Source: Virgisporangium ochraceum (lineage in GTDB: Bacteria; Actinomycetota; Actinomycetes; Mycobacteriales; Micromonosporaceae). From it: DNA of 64,000 nt. Made by a program: the position numbers and the translations under genes. Below are positions 63,005-64,000 of this stretch, piece by piece. The notes beneath the pieces were generated by a model. It did not search any database, was not told the DNA's origin, and saw only the letters and a list, made by a program, of their open reading frames with translations. The DNA lies in NCBI RefSeq assembly GCF_016863655.1, contig NZ_BOPH01000069.1, forward strand, positions 1-64,000, read 5' to 3'. Positions within the stretch are counted from its first letter, which is position 1. The number at the start of each line of letters is the position of its first letter.

Positions 63005-63318
63005 GCCTGCAACCTCATGATCTCGTTGAACGCCTCAACGGCCTTGTTGCGCAGGGCGACCGTCAGCTGCACGGCGAGCCCGGCCTCGTTGGCGGCGATC
63101 AGGTAGTTGTGCACGTCCTGCAGACGGCCGGTGGCGGCCTCGATGGCGAGGCCGTCGGCTTTCGTCTGCATCGCCTGCACCTTGTCCAGGCCGCCCGAGA
63201 CGAGCGCGCCGAAGTCCAGGCCGCCGGTGGAGGTGGCGGCGGCGTCGATGTCGCCCATGGTGCCGATGGGGCTGATAGGGGCGAACCCGCCGATGGGACC
63301 GATCGGTTCGATACTCAT
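63001..63318 (-). CDS. fliE: MS ring-rod junction protein FliE
   Basis: 105 aa. A Pro/Ile/Gly start then the FliE helical region (HNYLIAANEAGLAVQLTVALRNKAVEAFNEIMRLQ). Joins the MS ring to the rod. Lies 3 nt after flgC. Confidence 0.95.
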   Translation of the reverse strand: MSIEPIGPIGGFAPISPIGTMGDIDAAATSTGGLDFGALVSGGLDKVQAMQTKADGLAIEAATGRLQDVHNYLIAANEAGLAVQLTVALRNKAVEAFNEIMRLQA

Positions 63319-63321
63319 GGT

Positions 63322-63732
63322 CTACGCCCTCCCGAGCTGCAGTGCCGCCTGGTACGCCTCACGCGCGCGGTCGACGACCGCGAGGTTCGCCTGGTATCCG
63401 CGCTGCGCCATGATGAGGTTGCCCATCTGGTCACCGAGGTTGATGTCCGGGTACCGCACGTTGCCGTTCTCGTCGGCGAGCGGGTGGTCGGGCTCGTAGA
63501 CGAGCTTCCCCTGGGTCCTGCCGGAGAACACCGCGCCGCCGACCTCCGCGCCCTCGGTGCCCCGGCCGTAGTCGACGGCCCGGGCGATGATGTAGCGCGC
63601 CTGGAAGGCGTCGTTGCTCGTGCTGGTGACGTTGTTGATGTTCGCGATGTTGTCGCTGACCGCGTCGAGCCACTTCCGGTGCACCGTGAGCCCGGTACCG
63701 GAGATCCCGAGAACGCCGAAGATTCCACTCAT
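63322..63732 (-). CDS. flgC: Proximal rod protein FlgC
   Basis: 136 aa from ATG 63732 (GGAG upstream); the frame extends to 63813 but the family starts at FGVLGISGTGLTVHRKWLDAVSDNIANINN. C-terminal rod motif GNLIMAQRGYQANLAVVDRAREAY. Exported rod subunit. Confidence 0.95.
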   Translation of the reverse strand: MSGIFGVLGISGTGLTVHRKWLDAVSDNIANINNVTSTSNDAFQARYIIARAVDYGRGTEGAEVGGAVFSGRTQGKLVYEPDHPLADENGNVRYPDINLGDQMGNLIMAQRGYQANLAVVDRAREAYQAALQLGRA

Positions 63733-63802
63733 GCTGTCGCTCCGCTGCGCTCCGCGAGGCATTCGCCAAGCACTGTGCTGATGATTCGCTCGCAGGGCTC
63801 GC

Positions 63803-64000
63803 TCATGCCCCACTGCCCATCGCCGTGCGCAGCGTCGAGATCTTGCCGTCGATCACGCGCAGCATCAGCTGGTAGCGCAGGTTCGTGTCGATGTGGGTCA
63901 GCGTCTCGTGGTCGAGGTTGACGTTGTTGCCGTTGACCCGCGTGGGCTCCAGCGAGCGCTGGTTCAGGAACCTCGTCGCGGCCGGTTCGCCGTCGCGCAC
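63803..64000 (-). CDS. flgB: Proximal rod protein FlgB (5' end outside window)
   Basis: Only the C-terminal 65 residues are in the window; the family N-terminus (SxxALxxRQxVxAxNIANxxT) is missing and the frame is open at the edge. Seen: NGNNVNLDHETLTHIDTNLRYQLMLRVIDGK, typical of FlgB. Lies 70 bp before flgC, a gap containing only a GC-rich spacer. Confidence 0.92.
   Translation of the reverse strand: MRDGEPAATRFLNQRSLEPTRVNGNNVNLDHETLTHIDTNLRYQLMLRVIDGKISTLRTAMGSGA

Overview
The window is GC-rich, densely packed DNA with many GTG/TTG starts and ATGA/GTGA gene overlaps. It carries a conservon (a histidine kinase, Roadblock, DUF742 and small-GTPase cassette), a class E sortase, an otr(A)-like GTPase, a STAS/anti-sigma-type ATPase fusion and a complete-looking flagellar/chemotaxis block. 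This points to an actinomycete with a motile stage, such as an Actinoplanes- or Cryptosporangium-like zoospore former. The genus cannot be fixed from the sequence alone.

Layout. 1-3.9 kb: the end of a DUF58/vWA module and an OmpR-type two-component pair. 4.2-13.8 kb: one long, translationally coupled operon of a receptor-like membrane protein, CvnA-B-C-D-like proteins, two tandem lipoprotein solute-binding proteins and a FabG-like reductase. 13.8-17.4 kb: a palindrome-rich spacer, a short leader ORF with a ribosomal-protection-type GTPase, and a LigC-like DNA ligase. 17.4-20.8 kb: a Cache/PAS histidine kinase and a GAF protein with a kinase-like C-terminus that lacks the phospho-accepting His. 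20.8-23.3 kb: a vWA/TROVE-like gene coupled to an ARPP-1-like gene. A hairpin covers the first gene's SD and start codon, and a structured, terminator-ended spacer that may encode an ncRNA follows. 23.3-31.4 kb: housekeeping and accessory genes (DUF2071, hemerythrin, HTH/Clp-N pair with twin operators, membrane proteins, EEP hydrolase, subtilase, STAS-HATPase, phosphoribosyltransferase, HAD, sortase E).

31.4-39.6 kb is a chemotaxis operon on the + strand: cheA, cheW, an unknown gene, cheB, cheR, cheY, cheX, cheY and a CheC/CheX-like gene. 39.7-64.0 kb is the flagellar block on the - strand. In transcription order it runs flgB (cut by the window end), flgC, fliE, fliF, fliG, fliH, fliI, fliJ, a lytic transglycosylase, fliK, flgD, flgE, flbD, motA, motB, fliL, fliM, fliN, fliO, fliP, fliQ, fliR, flhB, [an EAL-HDOD gene on the opposite strand], flhA, a degenerate flhF-like gene and a small membrane protein. 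Five sites match a sigma-28/FliA/WhiG-type promoter (CTCAA-like, 15-16 nt, GCCGAt). They divide the block into units headed by cheA, cheB, flhA, fliM and flbD.

Most notable: the conservon merged with two binding proteins that lack transporter genes; the start-codon hairpin and candidate ncRNA around the vWA/ARPP-1 pair; an FlhF-like protein with no recognisable GTPase motifs; the twin-operator, probably leaderless HTH/Clp-N operon; and a palindromic sequence family, one part of which sits in frame inside a coding sequence.
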